Assembly: GCA_947488305.1 (NCBI GenBank)
Contig: CANKZM010000001.1
Coordinates: forward strand, 682,001-746,000
Length of the DNA: 64,000 nucleotides
From: an uncultured Roseobacter sp.
Lineage (GTDB): Bacteria > Pseudomonadota > Alphaproteobacteria > Rhodobacterales > Rhodobacteraceae
Direction: 5' to 3'
Shown piece by piece: positions 39,572 to 49,079 of the stretch. The number at the start of each line of letters is the position of its first letter. Position 1 is the stretch's first letter. The notes below the pieces were generated by a model. That model worked only from the letters and a program-made list of their open reading frames with translations. It searched no databases and had not been told where the DNA came from. The position numbers and the translations under genes were made by a program.

Positions 39572-41140
39572 TCATTCCCACTCGATGGTGCCCGGCGGTT
39601 TTGACGTAATGTCATAGGTCACACGATTGATCCCGGGCACTTCGTTAATGATCCGGGTCGCGGTCTCTCCCAGAAACTCATGCGAGAAGGGGTAGTAATC
39701 CGCAGTCATTCCATCGACCGAGGTCACAGCCCTGAGTGCGCAGGCATAGTCATACGTACGCCCGTCGCCCATGACCCCCACAGTGCGCACAGGCAGTATC
39801 CCGACAAAGGCCTGCCATATATCGTCGTAAAGACCGTGTTTGCGAATTTGATCGATATACACGGCATCCGCTTCTCGCAGGATATCCAGCTTTTGGCGGG
39901 TAATCTCTCCGGGGCAGCGGATCGCTAGGCCGGGGCCGGGAAACGGGTGCCGTCCAATGAAGCTTTCGGGCAGACCCAATTCGCGACCCAATGCGCGAAC
40001 TTCATCTTTGAAGAGCTCGCGCAGCGGCTCCACCAGCTTCATGTTCATGCGCTCAGGCAACCCGCCGACATTATGGTGCGACTTGATCGTCACTGATGGG
40101 CCGCCTGAAAAGCTCACAGATTCGATCACATCCGGATAAAGCGTGCCCTGCGCCAGAAAATCAGCACCGCCAATTTCCGCCGCGTATTTCTCGAATACGT
40201 CGATAAACAGGCCACCAATGATCTTTCGCTTGGTCTCAGGATCGCTGACGCCTTCGAGCTTTCCCAGAAACAGCTCGGACTCGTCCGCGTGAATCAATGG
40301 GAGGTTATAGTGTTCGCGAAACATGCCGACGACCTGTTCGCTCTCATTTTTCCGCATCAGACCGTGATCGACATAGACGCAAGTTAGTTGCTCCCCGATG
40401 GCTTCGTGGATCAACACCGCTGCCACAGAGCTGTCCACACCGCCTGAGAGGGCACAAATAACTCGGCCCGACCCGACCTGTTCCCGAATCCTTGCGATGG
40501 CTTCCTCGCGGTAAGCTCCCATGGTCCAGTCGCCCTTGAAACCTGCCAGTTTGACAAAGTTCTCATAGAGCTTTGCGCCGTTGGGCGTGTGGTGGACTTC
40601 GGGATGAAACTGCACGGCATAGAAGTTCCGCGCGATGTCTGCCGTGATCGCAAACGGGGCATTTGGCGAGGTTCCGTAAACCTCAAACCCCGGTGCAATT
40701 TCGCTGACATGATCTCCGTGGCTCATCCAGACCTGCTCGCGATCCAGGTCCGTCTCAAACCAGCCGTCGAGAATGCCGAGCTTTTGGGTGGTTGGGGTAA
40801 CGTAAGCGCGACCGAACTCTGCTGTTTTATGCCCGCGTTCTACCTTGCCGCCAAGGCAATGCATCATCACCTGCTGACCATAACAGATGCCAAGGATCGG
40901 CACGCCAAGGTCAAACACGGAAGCGGGGGGCATTGGCGCTCCGTCCGCGAAAACCGAGGACGGGCCACCGGAAAAGATTACGGCCTTTGGTGCGAAATCA
41001 CTGAGAAATTCGTCATCCACGAGATTGAATGGATGTATTTCGCAATAGACATTCAATTCGCGTAACCGGCGGGCGATCAGCTGCGTGACCTGGCTGCCGA
41101 AATCAATGATGAGGAGGCGGTCGTGATCTGAAGTGCTCAT
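39572..41140 (-). CDS. guaA: GMP synthase (glutamine-hydrolysing)
   Basis: Converts XMP to GMP with glutamine and ATP. The 522-residue protein has an N-terminal class I amidotransferase domain with the nucleophile Cys86 in LGICYGQQ and His in VQFHPEVHH, and a C-terminal ATP-pyrophosphatase domain with [13 protein letters not shown] near residue 230. It ends [17 protein letters not shown], the standard C-terminus. Confidence 0.98.
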   Translation of the reverse strand: MSTSDHDRLLIIDFGSQVTQLIARRLRELNVYCEIHPFNLVDDEFLSDFAPKAVIFSGGPSSVFADGAPMPPASVFDLGVPILGICYGQQVMMHCLGGKVERGHKTAEFGRAYVTPTTQKLGILDGWFETDLDREQVWMSHGDHVSEIAPGFEVYGTSPNAPFAITADIARNFYAVQFHPEVHHTPNGAKLYENFVKLAGFKGDWTMGAYREEAIARIREQVGSGRVICALSGGVDSSVAAVLIHEAIGEQLTCVYVDHGLMRKNESEQVVGMFREHYNLPLIHADESELFLGKLEGVSDPETKRKIIGGLFIDVFEKYAAEIGGADFLAQGTLYPDVIESVSFSGGPSVTIKSHHNVGGLPERMNMKLVEPLRELFKDEVRALGRELGLPESFIGRHPFPGPGLAIRCPGEITRQKLDILREADAVYIDQIRKHGLYDDIWQAFVGILPVRTVGVMGDGRTYDYACALRAVTSVDGMTADYYPFSHEFLGETATRIINEVPGINRVTYDITSKPPGTIEWE

Positions 41141-41316
41141 GATCGCTGATTATGCGGGTTGACCGGTGCTGGCAAGCCTTGGATTGAACCGCTATGGCAT
41201 TCTAACTTATTCGTCATGCAGCCATGTCGCTTTTATCCCTGTAAGGACGCTATGAGAGAGCGTGGCATCGCCCGAATGCGATAGGTCCATGGCACGGTCC
41301 AGCAAGAGGGTTTGTT

Positions 41317-42858
41317 ATGGCAGTTGCAGAGAGAAGGCGTGGACGCGGTGGCGGTGGCGCAGCCCGGCGCGCAGCGCGCAGCGCAGTGTCGTTCGAGACG
41401 GCAAAATACATTGAACGAAACATTCCCAATTTCGAAATCTTGAGCACAGAAGCTCTGGAGGTCATTGAGACCAATGCGGAAACGATTCTCGAAGAGGTTG
41501 GGGTCAACTTCGTTGAGAACCCGGCAGCTTTGGAGCGTTGGCGGGACGCGGGAGCAGATATCGATGGCGAACGCGTGCGGATACCCCGTGGTCTGGCCCG
41601 CAAACTTTGCGAGACTGCACCGTCCAGCTTCACACAACACGCCCGGAATCCAGAGCGGTCCGTGGTCGTTGGCGGCAACAATCTTGTGCTCGCGCCCGTT
41701 TATGGCCCGCCCTTCGTCCGCGATGCCACCGGCGGCCGTCGATATGCGACGATGGAGGATTTCCGCAAGTTTGTGAAACTTGGGTACATGTCAAAGTGGT
41801 TACACCATTCCGGCGGCACGGTGTGCGAGCCAACGGATGTGCCGGTTAACAAACGACACCTGGACATGCTTCACGCCCATATAACGCTGAGCGATAAGCC
41901 ATTTATGGGGTCGGTGACCGAGCCAAGTCGCGCGCAGGACAGCGTCGACATGTGCGGGCTCTTGTTCGGAGAGGATTTCGTTCAGCAAAACACTGTGATG
42001 ACGTCGCTGATCAACATCAACTCACCTATGACATTCGACGATGTGATGATGGGCGCGCTGGAGGTTTATGCGCGCAACAATCAGGCCTGCATCATCTCTC
42101 CCTTTATCGTGGGGGGAGCCATGGCGCCGGTATCCGTTGCCGGGACGCTGACACAGGTGATGGCTGAGGTCCTTGCGGGCATCGCATACAGCCAGTTGAT
42201 ACGGCCCGGCGCCCCTGTGATCATGGGAGCGTTTGTGACGTCTATCGACATGAACTCTGGCGCGCCCACATTCGGAACACCGGAAGCTGCACATATCACT
42301 TATGGGGCAGGGCAGCTGGCACGGCGTCTTGGATTGCCGTTCCGCTCGGCCGGGTCATTCTGCGGATCCAAACTGCCAGATGCGCAGGCCGCGTATGAAA
42401 CCGCAAACAGTCTGAACATGGGATTGCTCGCCGGTGTGAACTTCATGCTGCATTCCTGCGGCTGGCTTGAAGGCGGGCTGGTGTCTTCCTTTGAGAAGTT
42501 TGTCATGGATGCCGACCAGCTGGGAACGCTGCACCATCTGGCAAAGGGTGTCGAGATGGATGATAACGCGCAGGCCCTAGATGCAATTCGCGAAGTTGGG
42601 CCTGGCGGCCATTACCTTGGCTGCGATCATACGCAACGCAATTTCAAGACTGCGTTCTGGAAGTCGGACTTGCTGGATTACAAGCCCTTTGAGACATGGG
42701 AAGATGAAGGCGCACGGGATACGCAGGCTCTTGCCAGCTTGCGTGTCGAAAAAATGCTGAATGATTATCAGCAACCGGCACTTGACCCAGCAATTGCAGA
42801 GGCATTGTCGGATTACATCGCTCGCAAGAAATCTGAGATGCCGGATAGCTTCATGTAG
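41317..42858 (+). CDS. MttB-superfamily (trimethylamine methyltransferase-like) protein, non-pyrrolysine
   Basis: The 513-residue protein belongs to the MttB superfamily, whose members move a methyl group from a quaternary or tertiary amine to a corrinoid protein. Family features include EDFRKFVKLGYMSKWLHHSGG, PAHITYGAGQLARRLGLPFRS-like segments and YLGCDHTQRNFKTAFW near the C-terminus. The frame holds no internal TAG, so it lacks pyrrolysine and should not use trimethylamine by the archaeal mechanism; glycine betaine, carnitine or proline betaine are alternatives known for such homologues. The first 22 residues are rich in Arg, Gly and Ala. No corrinoid protein gene is adjacent. A good ribosome binding site (AAGAGGG) precedes the ATG. 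Confidence 0.88.
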   Translation: MAVAERRRGRGGGGAARRAARSAVSFETAKYIERNIPNFEILSTEALEVIETNAETILEEVGVNFVENPAALERWRDAGADIDGERVRIPRGLARKLCETAPSSFTQHARNPERSVVVGGNNLVLAPVYGPPFVRDATGGRRYATMEDFRKFVKLGYMSKWLHHSGGTVCEPTDVPVNKRHLDMLHAHITLSDKPFMGSVTEPSRAQDSVDMCGLLFGEDFVQQNTVMTSLININSPMTFDDVMMGALEVYARNNQACIISPFIVGGAMAPVSVAGTLTQVMAEVLAGIAYSQLIRPGAPVIMGAFVTSIDMNSGAPTFGTPEAAHITYGAGQLARRLGLPFRSAGSFCGSKLPDAQAAYETANSLNMGLLAGVNFMLHSCGWLEGGLVSSFEKFVMDADQLGTLHHLAKGVEMDDNAQALDAIREVGPGGHYLGCDHTQRNFKTAFWKSDLLDYKPFETWEDEGARDTQALASLRVEKMLNDYQQPALDPAIAEALSDYIARKKSEMPDSFM

Positions 42859-43149
42859 TCAGGCGGCGTGCGAGGCCCGAAGAACGCGGGCTTCGCCGAC
42901 CATTGCGATCAGTATGTCCACGTGTTTCACGAGGCTGTAGCTGGTATCGCCGTTTCTGCGTTGATCATTCATGGTTGCTTCAATTTCCATCAATCGCATC
43001 AAGGCTGCTCCGTGGCGGGGCAGGACACCATAGCCCAATAGTCGCGGCAAATGCGTGGCGCGGGAATAGTCTTCTGCACCTATTCGTGCAGCGCGCATCA
43101 AGAGAGTGGGGCGGCGCAGCGCGTGCAGCATGGAGAGTACGTCTTGCAT
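42859..43149 (-). CDS. DUF6477-family small protein
   Basis: A 96-residue protein with MLHALRRPTLLMRAARIGAEDY, HLPRLLGYGVLPRHGAALMRLMEIEATMNDQRR and a C-terminal helix ending VLRASHAA. I recall this pattern as the Rhodobacterales DUF6477 family; no function is known. It is divergent from the DUF6456 gene across a 285-base spacer and converges on the MttB gene with abutting stop codons. Confidence 0.75.
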   Translation of the reverse strand: MQDVLSMLHALRRPTLLMRAARIGAEDYSRATHLPRLLGYGVLPRHGAALMRLMEIEATMNDQRRNGDTSYSLVKHVDILIAMVGEARVLRASHAA

Positions 43150-43434
43150 TGGTGTGTCCTTTTCTTCTCACCACCACGGATTCGGATGGTCGATGGCAGA
43201 TGTATGGCACAACCCTGAGGGGTGTTGCCGGACGCTGCACTCTGTCGTACGGGGTGGTTCAGAGATTGTTTACCCTTTTTCCGGGTAGACACTTATGAGG
43301 AGAATGGGGGGCTACTGTTGCGCAAATCGGGTAAAGACCGCACTTTGGTTTAAATACTGTTTATAAAATCGATACAATACTCCCAACATCAGCTGCAATT
43401 AACAAACGGGTAACCAATTTCGACTCAGGGTTGC
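43150..43434. other. Spacer between DUF6477 and DUF6456 genes
   Basis: This 285-base spacer shows no gene I can support. The A/T-rich part at 43340-43400 contains TATAAA (43362-43367) and TACAAT (43373-43378), possible -10 elements for the DUF6456 gene without a clear -35. Three related strings, TTTACCC (near 43270), GGGTAAAG (near 43330) and GGGTAACC (near 43409), may be copies of one regulatory motif. Confidence 0.3.
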
Positions 43435-44649
43435 ATGCAACTTAAAAGTGTAATTCCGATCGCGGAGCAATTTGGTCACCCTATGATGAAAGATACCGAC
43501 ACACTCTTCCATTTCTCAGCGCAACCTGACCATCGGTCACTACCCGATTGGGTCCCTTCTGCGGCGCAGATGTACCTGGCGCATACAGAGGCAGGTTTCC
43601 CGATACGCGCACTTGCACGGGCTGCAGGGTGCCACGCGTCCACGATCCTGAGACAGATCCGCCGTATCGAAACACGTCGAGATGATCCTCTGGTCGATGC
43701 TGCACTGCGCAACCTGGGGTCGGTCCATTTCAAACCCTGTTCCTTGCATGCCCCATCTATGGAAAAGGACCCTGTCACGATGAGCTTTCAAGACAAGATT
43801 GATGCCCCAGGCAAGACCTCCAAGACCGCAGATCAAGCGCAATTCAATGCGGAAGCGGCGCGGGTGTTGCGCCGGCTTTGTGAAACTGGCGCTGTCTTGG
43901 CGGTCGCCGCCGAAATGGAAAAGGCGGTCATCGTACGAGACAATGCGGCGGGCATGGCAACACGCACGGGAGTAGTTGACCGCCAGTTTGCCGAAGCAAT
44001 GGCATTGAACGACTGGATTTCGGCCAAGAAAAACGGAAAGATCACGCGGTATTCCATCACTCCTGCAGGGCGATCCGCGCTGGAAAACATGATGGGGCAG
44101 GTCGATCTTGAGACTGCATCGGGGTTTGCGGAAGCGCCGGTTCACTTTGAGCCACGGTCCAACGAACCGTCACCGTCCAATCCGGAAAGTGAACGTCCGC
44201 GCCGCATGCGGTACAACATGGCCGAAAGCCCGCTGACCGCCCTGGCACGGCGCAAGGATAAAGACGGCAGCCTGTTTTTGACCGATGACCTTGTGACAGC
44301 GGGTGAGCGTCTGCGCGAAGACTTCGAGCTGGCTCAGATGGGCCAGAAGGTAACGCAGAATTGGGATCAGTTTTTGACCGGCGGACGAGGCAGCCACATA
44401 TCTGACAGCGGGGTGAATGACGCGCCGTCGAATGCGCGCAGTCGTGTGAGCGCGGCATTGTCGGAATTGGGCCCTGGATTATCGGATGTGGCCCTTCGGT
44501 GCTGTTGTTATCTTGAGGGCTTGGAAACTGCCGAAAAGAAACTTGGATGGTCAGCACGATCAGGGAAAATTGTGTTGAGGATCGCCTTGATCCGACTGAA
44601 GCGGCACTACGATGAAACGGTTGGCCCTGGTGGCCCTCTTATCGGCTGA
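43435..44649 (+). CDS. DUF6456 helix-turn-helix protein, putative DNA-binding regulator
   Basis: The 404-residue protein has an N-terminal helix-turn-helix (FPIRALARAAGCHASTILRQIRRIETRRDDPLVDAAL, residues 54-90) and a C-terminal DUF6456 module (about 265-400) with LTDDLVTAGERLREDFELAQMGQKVTQNWD and LGPGLSDVALRCCCYLEGLETAEKKLGWSARSGKIVLRIALIRL. The last part resembles helical DNA-binding segments. A winged-helix-like stretch (YSITPAGRSALENM) lies near residue 205. The combination points to a transcription or replication regulator; targets are unknown. ATG 43435 is used, but ATG 43483 or 43486 could be the start. Confidence 0.78.
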   Translation: MQLKSVIPIAEQFGHPMMKDTDTLFHFSAQPDHRSLPDWVPSAAQMYLAHTEAGFPIRALARAAGCHASTILRQIRRIETRRDDPLVDAALRNLGSVHFKPCSLHAPSMEKDPVTMSFQDKIDAPGKTSKTADQAQFNAEAARVLRRLCETGAVLAVAAEMEKAVIVRDNAAGMATRTGVVDRQFAEAMALNDWISAKKNGKITRYSITPAGRSALENMMGQVDLETASGFAEAPVHFEPRSNEPSPSNPESERPRRMRYNMAESPLTALARRKDKDGSLFLTDDLVTAGERLREDFELAQMGQKVTQNWDQFLTGGRGSHISDSGVNDAPSNARSRVSAALSELGPGLSDVALRCCCYLEGLETAEKKLGWSARSGKIVLRIALIRLKRHYDETVGPGGPLIG

Positions 44650-44683
44650 AAATACAATCAAAAATTGAATCTCGCTGCCATTT

Positions 44684-44728
44684 GGTGCGACGTTTTACAT
44701 TTGTTGAACGTCGCACCTTTCTTCTTTT
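44684..44728 (+). terminator. Rho-independent terminator of the DUF6456 gene
   Basis: GGTGCGACGTT, a 12-base loop and AACGTCGCACC form a perfect 11-bp stem, followed by the T-rich tail TTTCTTCTTTT. Confidence 0.88.
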
Positions 44729-44826
44729 GTGCCAATGTCATATCAGCCTTTAGACAACACAGTGCCGATTAAGAACGGTGTGCAAAACAAAGCAATTGCG
44801 CATTCGGCGAGGAGGGTATCAGCGGA

Positions 44827-45420
44827 ATGCGATTGAGCGCGATCAATCTGGTCTTCAAGAGACTTTCAGCAATCACCTTTCTCAATCTCGCGGTTTGTTT
44901 TCCCGTACAGGCTGAGGAAGCTGTGCCGGCGACATGGTCCCATGTGGGTTATTTCGGACTCATGACCGAAGACAGGGTCGAGCAGTTTTCGGATGGTCCC
45001 GATTGGACGGGCAATCAATTGGTCGGCTACGCATTGGCTTACGATCGCCCGTTGAACGATTTTTGGTCTGTCGGCTTCGAACTCCAGGCCACCTATCATT
45101 TTGGGGATCAGAGCTATGGTGAGTTTGGCTTGCCCATCACCATCCGGTATCGTCCGGAAAACCCGTGGCTGCGGTCGATCGAAGGATTCGCATTTGGTTT
45201 GGGTATGTCTCACACAACCAAAGTGCCTGATGTCGAAGTTGACACCCGCGGCGAGTCCCAGCGCAATCTTTTTTATTGGCTGCTTGAAACCGAGTTCAAA
45301 ACCAAAGATCCCAAGACCAGCTGGTTTGTCAGAATTCACCACCGTTCAGACGCATGGGGAACGCTGGAAGAAGAGGGCGGCTCAAACGCGCTGGCCATCG
45401 GAATACGCCGGGATTTTTGA
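44827..45420 (+). CDS. PagL-like lipid A 3-O-deacylase candidate (outer membrane barrel)
   Basis: The 197-residue precursor has a signal peptide (hydrophobic core about residues 14-25, cleavage near PVQAEE). The mature part shows alternating beta-strand patterns to a C-terminal Phe. The segment VRIHHRSDAWGTLEEEGGSNA contains His172-x-Ser174, like the H-x-S catalytic pair of PagL, with Glu181-183 placed as the acid. PagL removes a 3-hydroxyacyl chain from lipid A on the cell surface. GAGGAGGG at about 44810 is a good ribosome binding site. The protein is longer than PagL of Pseudomonas, so the call is tentative. Confidence 0.6.
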   Translation: MRLSAINLVFKRLSAITFLNLAVCFPVQAEEAVPATWSHVGYFGLMTEDRVEQFSDGPDWTGNQLVGYALAYDRPLNDFWSVGFELQATYHFGDQSYGEFGLPITIRYRPENPWLRSIEGFAFGLGMSHTTKVPDVEVDTRGESQRNLFYWLLETEFKTKDPKTSWFVRIHHRSDAWGTLEEEGGSNALAIGIRRDF

Positions 45421-45525
45421 GAGCATTTCGTTCCGCTCAACGCGGCCATGCGTCGCGGGACCTTCCCCTGAGCCGCAGTTGCCTTTAGGTTACGTCTAAC
45501 TCGTCAAAAGGCTGGATACTCTGAC

Positions 45526-46473
45526 ATGCGCGATCTGAAAATTCCCGAACAGCGCCATCCGGAAAAGCAACGTCGACCGGACAGCCCGCAGCCGAAGAAG
45601 CCGGATTGGATTCGGGTGAAGGCCCCCGGTGGCAAAGGTTATGCGGAGACAGCCCGCATCATGCGTGACAATCGCCTTGTGACCGTTTGTGAAGAGGCCG
45701 GATGCCCAAACGTTGGCGAATGCTGGAGCCAGGGCCACGCAACCATGATGATCATGGGCGAAGTGTGTACGCGGGCTTGCACCTTTTGCAATATTGCTAC
45801 GGGGAAACCGCCGGAGGACCTTGATGCGTTTGAACCGGGCCGTGTCGCGCATGCCGTTGAAAAGCTTGGACTAAACCATGTCGTCATCACCTCGGTGGAC
45901 CGCGATGATATCAAAGACGGCGGTGCAGATCACTTTGCCCAAACCATCCGCGCGGTACGGCATCGGAGTCCAAAAACAACCATCGAAATACTCACGCCGG
46001 ACTTCTTGAAGTGTGCCCCAGAGGTACTTGAAGTTGTTGTCGAAGCACGCCCTGACGTTTTCAACCATAACCTTGAAACCGTGCCGGGCCTTTACCCTGA
46101 GGTGCGCCCCGGCGCGCGCTATTTCCATTCCTTGCGCCTGTTACAGCGGGTAAAAGAACTTGATCCGCATATTTTCACTAAGTCAGGTATCATGGTCGGC
46201 TTGGGTGAGGATCGACAGGCTGTCATGCAGGTGATGGAAGACATGCGCGCAGCGGATATCGACTTTCTAACGATTGGTCAGTATCTCCAGCCGACGCCAA
46301 AACACCACTGCGTGGATCGTTTCGTGCATCCGGACGAGTTTGCAGCCTATGAAAAGGCAGCTTACGGCAAAGGTTTCTTGATGGTGTCTGCCACACCGCT
46401 GACGCGGTCGTCGTATCATGCCGGGGATGACTTCGCGCGATTGCGAGAGGCGCGTAAGGACCGGCTTGGCTAA
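45526..46473 (+). CDS. lipA: Lipoyl synthase
   Basis: Radical SAM enzyme that inserts two sulfurs into octanoyl chains on lipoyl domains. The auxiliary cluster cysteines are C55, C60 and C66 ([12 protein letters not shown]) and the radical SAM cysteines C81, C85 and C88 (CTRACTFC). ITSVDRDD and the C-terminal TRSSYHAGD (Arg-Ser-Ser-Tyr) are diagnostic. The 315-residue length is normal. Confidence 0.97.
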   Translation: MRDLKIPEQRHPEKQRRPDSPQPKKPDWIRVKAPGGKGYAETARIMRDNRLVTVCEEAGCPNVGECWSQGHATMMIMGEVCTRACTFCNIATGKPPEDLDAFEPGRVAHAVEKLGLNHVVITSVDRDDIKDGGADHFAQTIRAVRHRSPKTTIEILTPDFLKCAPEVLEVVVEARPDVFNHNLETVPGLYPEVRPGARYFHSLRLLQRVKELDPHIFTKSGIMVGLGEDRQAVMQVMEDMRAADIDFLTIGQYLQPTPKHHCVDRFVHPDEFAAYEKAAYGKGFLMVSATPLTRSSYHAGDDFARLREARKDRLG

Positions 46474-46508
46474 AATGATACAGTTCGTCCAGATGGTGGG
46501 TTAACCTC

Positions 46509-46536
46509 TTTACACAACTTATGCGGTAGTTATTCT
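46509..46536 (+). promoter_or_regulatory. Candidate promoter for the 63-residue ORF
   Basis: TTTACA (46509-46514), 16 bases, TATTCT (46531-46536). A TTAACC half-site lies just upstream at 46501-46506. The site is in the gap after lipA and has no other evident target. Confidence 0.4.
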
Positions 46537-46586
46537 GGTCTTGTTAAGAAGTTGTTCGTACCCCAAACCCACCTGGACTAGACTAT

Positions 46587-46778
46587 ATGACTGATAAGCA
46601 TTGGGCCGTCTTCGCGTTGAAGGATATCAAAAATGCGTTGGACGCGGACCGATATGATGTCGCCTCTTATCACATAGATGATGCTATTGCTGCGATCATG
46701 GCGCGTGATGAGCAGGACGGCGCTACACAGAGCCCGGAACCGCCACAAAACGAAGATTGCCTGCGGCAACGTATTTGA
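46587..46778 (+). CDS. Small hypothetical protein, 63 residues
   Basis: The product is acidic and helical (FALKDIKNALDADRYDVASYHIDDAIAAIMARDE), with a polar tail. It has no signal peptide or membrane helix and no domain I recognise. A promoter-like pair lies upstream but no clear ribosome binding site precedes the ATG. Reading is open and codon use is like the neighbours, so I think it is real, with modest confidence. Confidence 0.5.
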   Translation: MTDKHWAVFALKDIKNALDADRYDVASYHIDDAIAAIMARDEQDGATQSPEPPQNEDCLRQRI

Positions 46779-46873
46779 TCGCCTGCTGGACAGGGACCCG
46801 TGTGAAGGTGGACACCTAAGAGGGTGCGCTTTCAAAGGTAATAAGCTTGCGGCGCGGCGCGCTCGTCAAGAGG

Positions 46874-47041
46874 CTATGGGCGCATCCTCTCGGCCGTTAA
46901 CGCCTCGGGCCAAAAGCCAAAATGCTCCAGTCCAAATATCAGCAGCGCCAGAAGGATTGCGCCAAAGACGATTTTGACACGTTTGGCCGAAGGCGGGTTA
47001 CGCGCCCATTGTGACATGCGCAAAAGCCAGTGCGGTCCCAT
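46874..47041 (-). CDS. Small single-pass membrane protein, 55 residues
   Basis: The frame lies four bases after the hpt stop on the same strand and is probably co-transcribed. An Arg-rich N-terminal part (LLRMSQWARNPPSAKRVK) precedes one membrane helix (IVFGAILLALLIFGLEHFGFW) and a short tail. AAGGAG abuts the ATG at 47039-47041, closer than usual, so ATG 47017 (MSQWARNP) might be used instead. I recall similar short hydrophobic proteins downstream of hpt in related genomes; function is unknown. Confidence 0.65.
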   Translation of the reverse strand: MGPHWLLRMSQWARNPPSAKRVKIVFGAILLALLIFGLEHFGFWPEALTAERMRP

Positions 47042-47045
47042 CTCC

Positions 47046-47591
47046 TTAGCTCGCTTCCTTGAACCGCACCTTGCCGATGAAGGGCAGGTTGCGGTTGCGT
47101 TGGGCAAAATCGATACCGTAGCCGACGACAAACTCATCGGGGATTTCAAACCCGGTCCAATCCGCTTTGAAATCCACTTCACGTCGGCTCGGCTTGTCGA
47201 GCAAGGCAATGGATTTCAAGCGTGCCGGCCGGCGACTCTTGAGCAGGTTGGTCACGTGATTGAGCGTATGCCCTGTATCTACGATATCTTCGACAACCAG
47301 CACATCGCGCGCTTCAATTGCACCGCGTAAGTCTTTGAGAATGCGCACCTCTCGGCTGCTCTCCATTTCATCGCCATAACTCGATGCCTCAAGAAAATCG
47401 ACCTCGATGGGCAGGTCAAGTTCGCGCACCAAATCGGCGATAAAAACGAAGCTGCCCCGCAGTAGTCCGACGACCACCAGTTTGTCAGTGTCAGTGAATT
47501 CTTTTTGTATCTCGCGGCAGAGCCCTTCGATACGCGCGGCAATCTCCTTGGCCGAGATCATTTCGTCTATGACATAAGGACGCGTTGGCAT
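47046..47591 (-). CDS. hpt: Hypoxanthine phosphoribosyltransferase
   Basis: Salvages hypoxanthine (and guanine) with PRPP. The 181-residue protein carries the PRPP-binding motif [17 protein letters not shown] at about residues 96-112, [16 protein letters not shown] near 43-58, [15 protein letters not shown], and [23 protein letters not shown] at the C-terminus. It is divergent from the COQ10-like gene. Confidence 0.95.
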   Translation of the reverse strand: MPTRPYVIDEMISAKEIAARIEGLCREIQKEFTDTDKLVVVGLLRGSFVFIADLVRELDLPIEVDFLEASSYGDEMESSREVRILKDLRGAIEARDVLVVEDIVDTGHTLNHVTNLLKSRRPARLKSIALLDKPSRREVDFKADWTGFEIPDEFVVGYGIDFAQRNRNLPFIGKVRFKEAS

Positions 47592-47659
47592 GAATTTTAC
47601 CTTGATTTAAAGGGCCTGACATAAGACATGATGGCTAAACGTACGAGCTAGACAAATCA

Positions 47660-48115
47660 ATGCCCACACATTCCGAAATCCGAACGCTGCCGTACAGCGC
47701 GCAAGAAATGTACGACTTGGTCGCGGATGTCGCGAAGTATCCGGAGTTTCTGCCGTGGTGTGCCGCGGCTCGTATCCGCTCCGTCACGCCGCAGGGCAAG
47801 ACCGAGGTGATGGAGGCCGATCTTGTCATCAGTTTCAAAGTCTTTCGGGAGCGTTTCACAAGCCGGGTCGTCCTGATGCCCGATGACAAGAAGATTGATA
47901 CTGAATACCTTGACGGGCCCTTCAAGTACATGAAATCGAATTGGTCCTTTAGGGATGTTGATGGCGGTTGTGAGGTGACGTTTTTTGTCGATTTCGCGTT
48001 CAAAAACATCATGTTGCAAAAGCTCATCGGCGTTGTTTTCAACGAGGCGATGCAACGGGTTGTGCGCGCTTTCGAAAACCGTGCCCAAGTGCTCTATGGT
48101 CAGAGCACCGTTTAG
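47660..48115 (+). CDS. COQ10/RatA-family START-domain protein
   Basis: The 151-residue protein is a single START-like domain: HSEIRTLPYSAQEMYDLVADVAKYPEFLPWCAAARI at the N-terminus is diagnostic, and FRDVDGGCEVTFFVDFAFKNIMLQKLIG follows. Homologues bind coenzyme Q and support respiratory function, and in E. coli the same family is called RatA. The alphaproteobacterial members are usually read as ubiquinone-binding COQ10-like proteins, which I favour. The stop overlaps the convergent pncC stop. Confidence 0.88.
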   Translation: MPTHSEIRTLPYSAQEMYDLVADVAKYPEFLPWCAAARIRSVTPQGKTEVMEADLVISFKVFRERFTSRVVLMPDDKKIDTEYLDGPFKYMKSNWSFRDVDGGCEVTFFVDFAFKNIMLQKLIGVVFNEAMQRVVRAFENRAQVLYGQSTV

Positions 48116-48582
48116 CCAATCGCCTTGAGCAGAAGGCGCAAGGCATGGTCTCGCGCGGTCGCCCTGACATTTGCGCGTCCAAGTGCGCCGAATTCGATTG
48201 TTTCTACTTCTGACGCATCAAGACCAGCGATGGCAAAGCACACCCGCCCTTCGGGTTTGTGCTCGGACCCGCCGGGGCCTGCAATGCCGGTGATGGAAAC
48301 CGCAAGATCTGCGACAGAATTCTCCAATGCGCCGGTCGCCATTTCAATGGCCACTTCCTCGGATACCGCGCCGTAGGTTTCCAAAGTTGTTTCCTTGACG
48401 CCCAGAAGGTCGATCTTTGCGGCGTTGGAATAAGTAACGAACCCGCGTTCGACCACCGCGGAAGACCCTGCAATGTCCGTCAGAGCCGCCGCAACCATGC
48501 CGCCCGTGCAGCTTTCGGCAGTTGCGATCATGAGGCCATGCGACATGGCCGCCTCAAGTACAGATTGAGGCAGTTTCGTCAT
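48112..48582 (-). CDS. pncC: Nicotinamide-nucleotide amidohydrolase (CinA C-terminal family)
   Basis: Deamidates NMN to nicotinate mononucleotide in NAD salvage. The 156-residue stand-alone CinA C-terminal domain has TAESCTGGMVAAALTDIAGSSAV at about residues 21-43, FVTYSNAAKIDLLGV, and ITGIAGPGGSEHKPEGRVCFA. It overlaps pgpA by four bases, in a minus-strand series ispD-ispF-pgpA-pncC. Confidence 0.92.
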   Translation of the reverse strand: MTKLPQSVLEAAMSHGLMIATAESCTGGMVAAALTDIAGSSAVVERGFVTYSNAAKIDLLGVKETTLETYGAVSEEVAIEMATGALENSVADLAVSITGIAGPGGSEHKPEGRVCFAIAGLDASEVETIEFGALGRANVRATARDHALRLLLKAIG

Positions 48583-49079
48583 GCCGCGATCACACCATGA
48601 TAGAGGGCCGCCAGCGCAAGCACACCCAACGCCGCGAAAACGCCCGCGATAACATCATCAAGCATGACACCAAGAGCGTCTCCACGTCTGTCGGCCCAAC
48701 CGATAGGGCCGGGCTTCCAGATATCAAACAAGCGAAACAGCAAGAAAGCAGCGATCCACCCTGGCCACATGACCAGAATGTTCAGATCCATGGACCATGC
48801 CGCGTAGGATAGCGGCAACAGGGCAATCCATTGCCCGGCAAGCTCATCAATCACGATCTCGGACGGATCATGATCATCAGAATCGCGCGTCATGACGGCG
48901 GTCGCCCACCAGCCTTTTAGAAAGGCGGCCAGAACACCAACGACCAACAAGGGAAATCCGCCGATCACATGGACCAGCCAGCCCCAAGGCAGCGCCACCA
49001 GCGATCCCCAGGTGCCAGGGGCGGGGCGAATGTACCCGACCCCCAAAACCGTCGCTATCAACTTGGCAAGCTGCTTCAC
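48579..49079 (-). CDS. pgpA: Phosphatidylglycerophosphatase A
   Basis: Removes phosphate from phosphatidylglycerol phosphate. The 166-residue membrane protein has [15 protein letters not shown] near residue 17, [18 protein letters not shown] with the conserved acidic residues, and [33 protein letters not shown], all typical of PgpA. It overlaps ispF and pncC by four bases each. Confidence 0.94.
   Translation of the reverse strand: MKQLAKLIATVLGVGYIRPAPGTWGSLVALPWGWLVHVIGGFPLLVVGVLAAFLKGWWATAVMTRDSDDHDPSEIVIDELAGQWIALLPLSYAAWSMDLNILVMWPGWIAAFLLFRLFDIWKPGPIGWADRRGDALGVMLDDVIAGVFAALGVLALAALYHGVIAA

Noticed and set aside
41317-42858. Pyrrolysine-containing trimethylamine methyltransferase
   Set aside because: There is no in-frame TAG before the terminal stop, so the protein belongs to the non-pyrrolysine branch.
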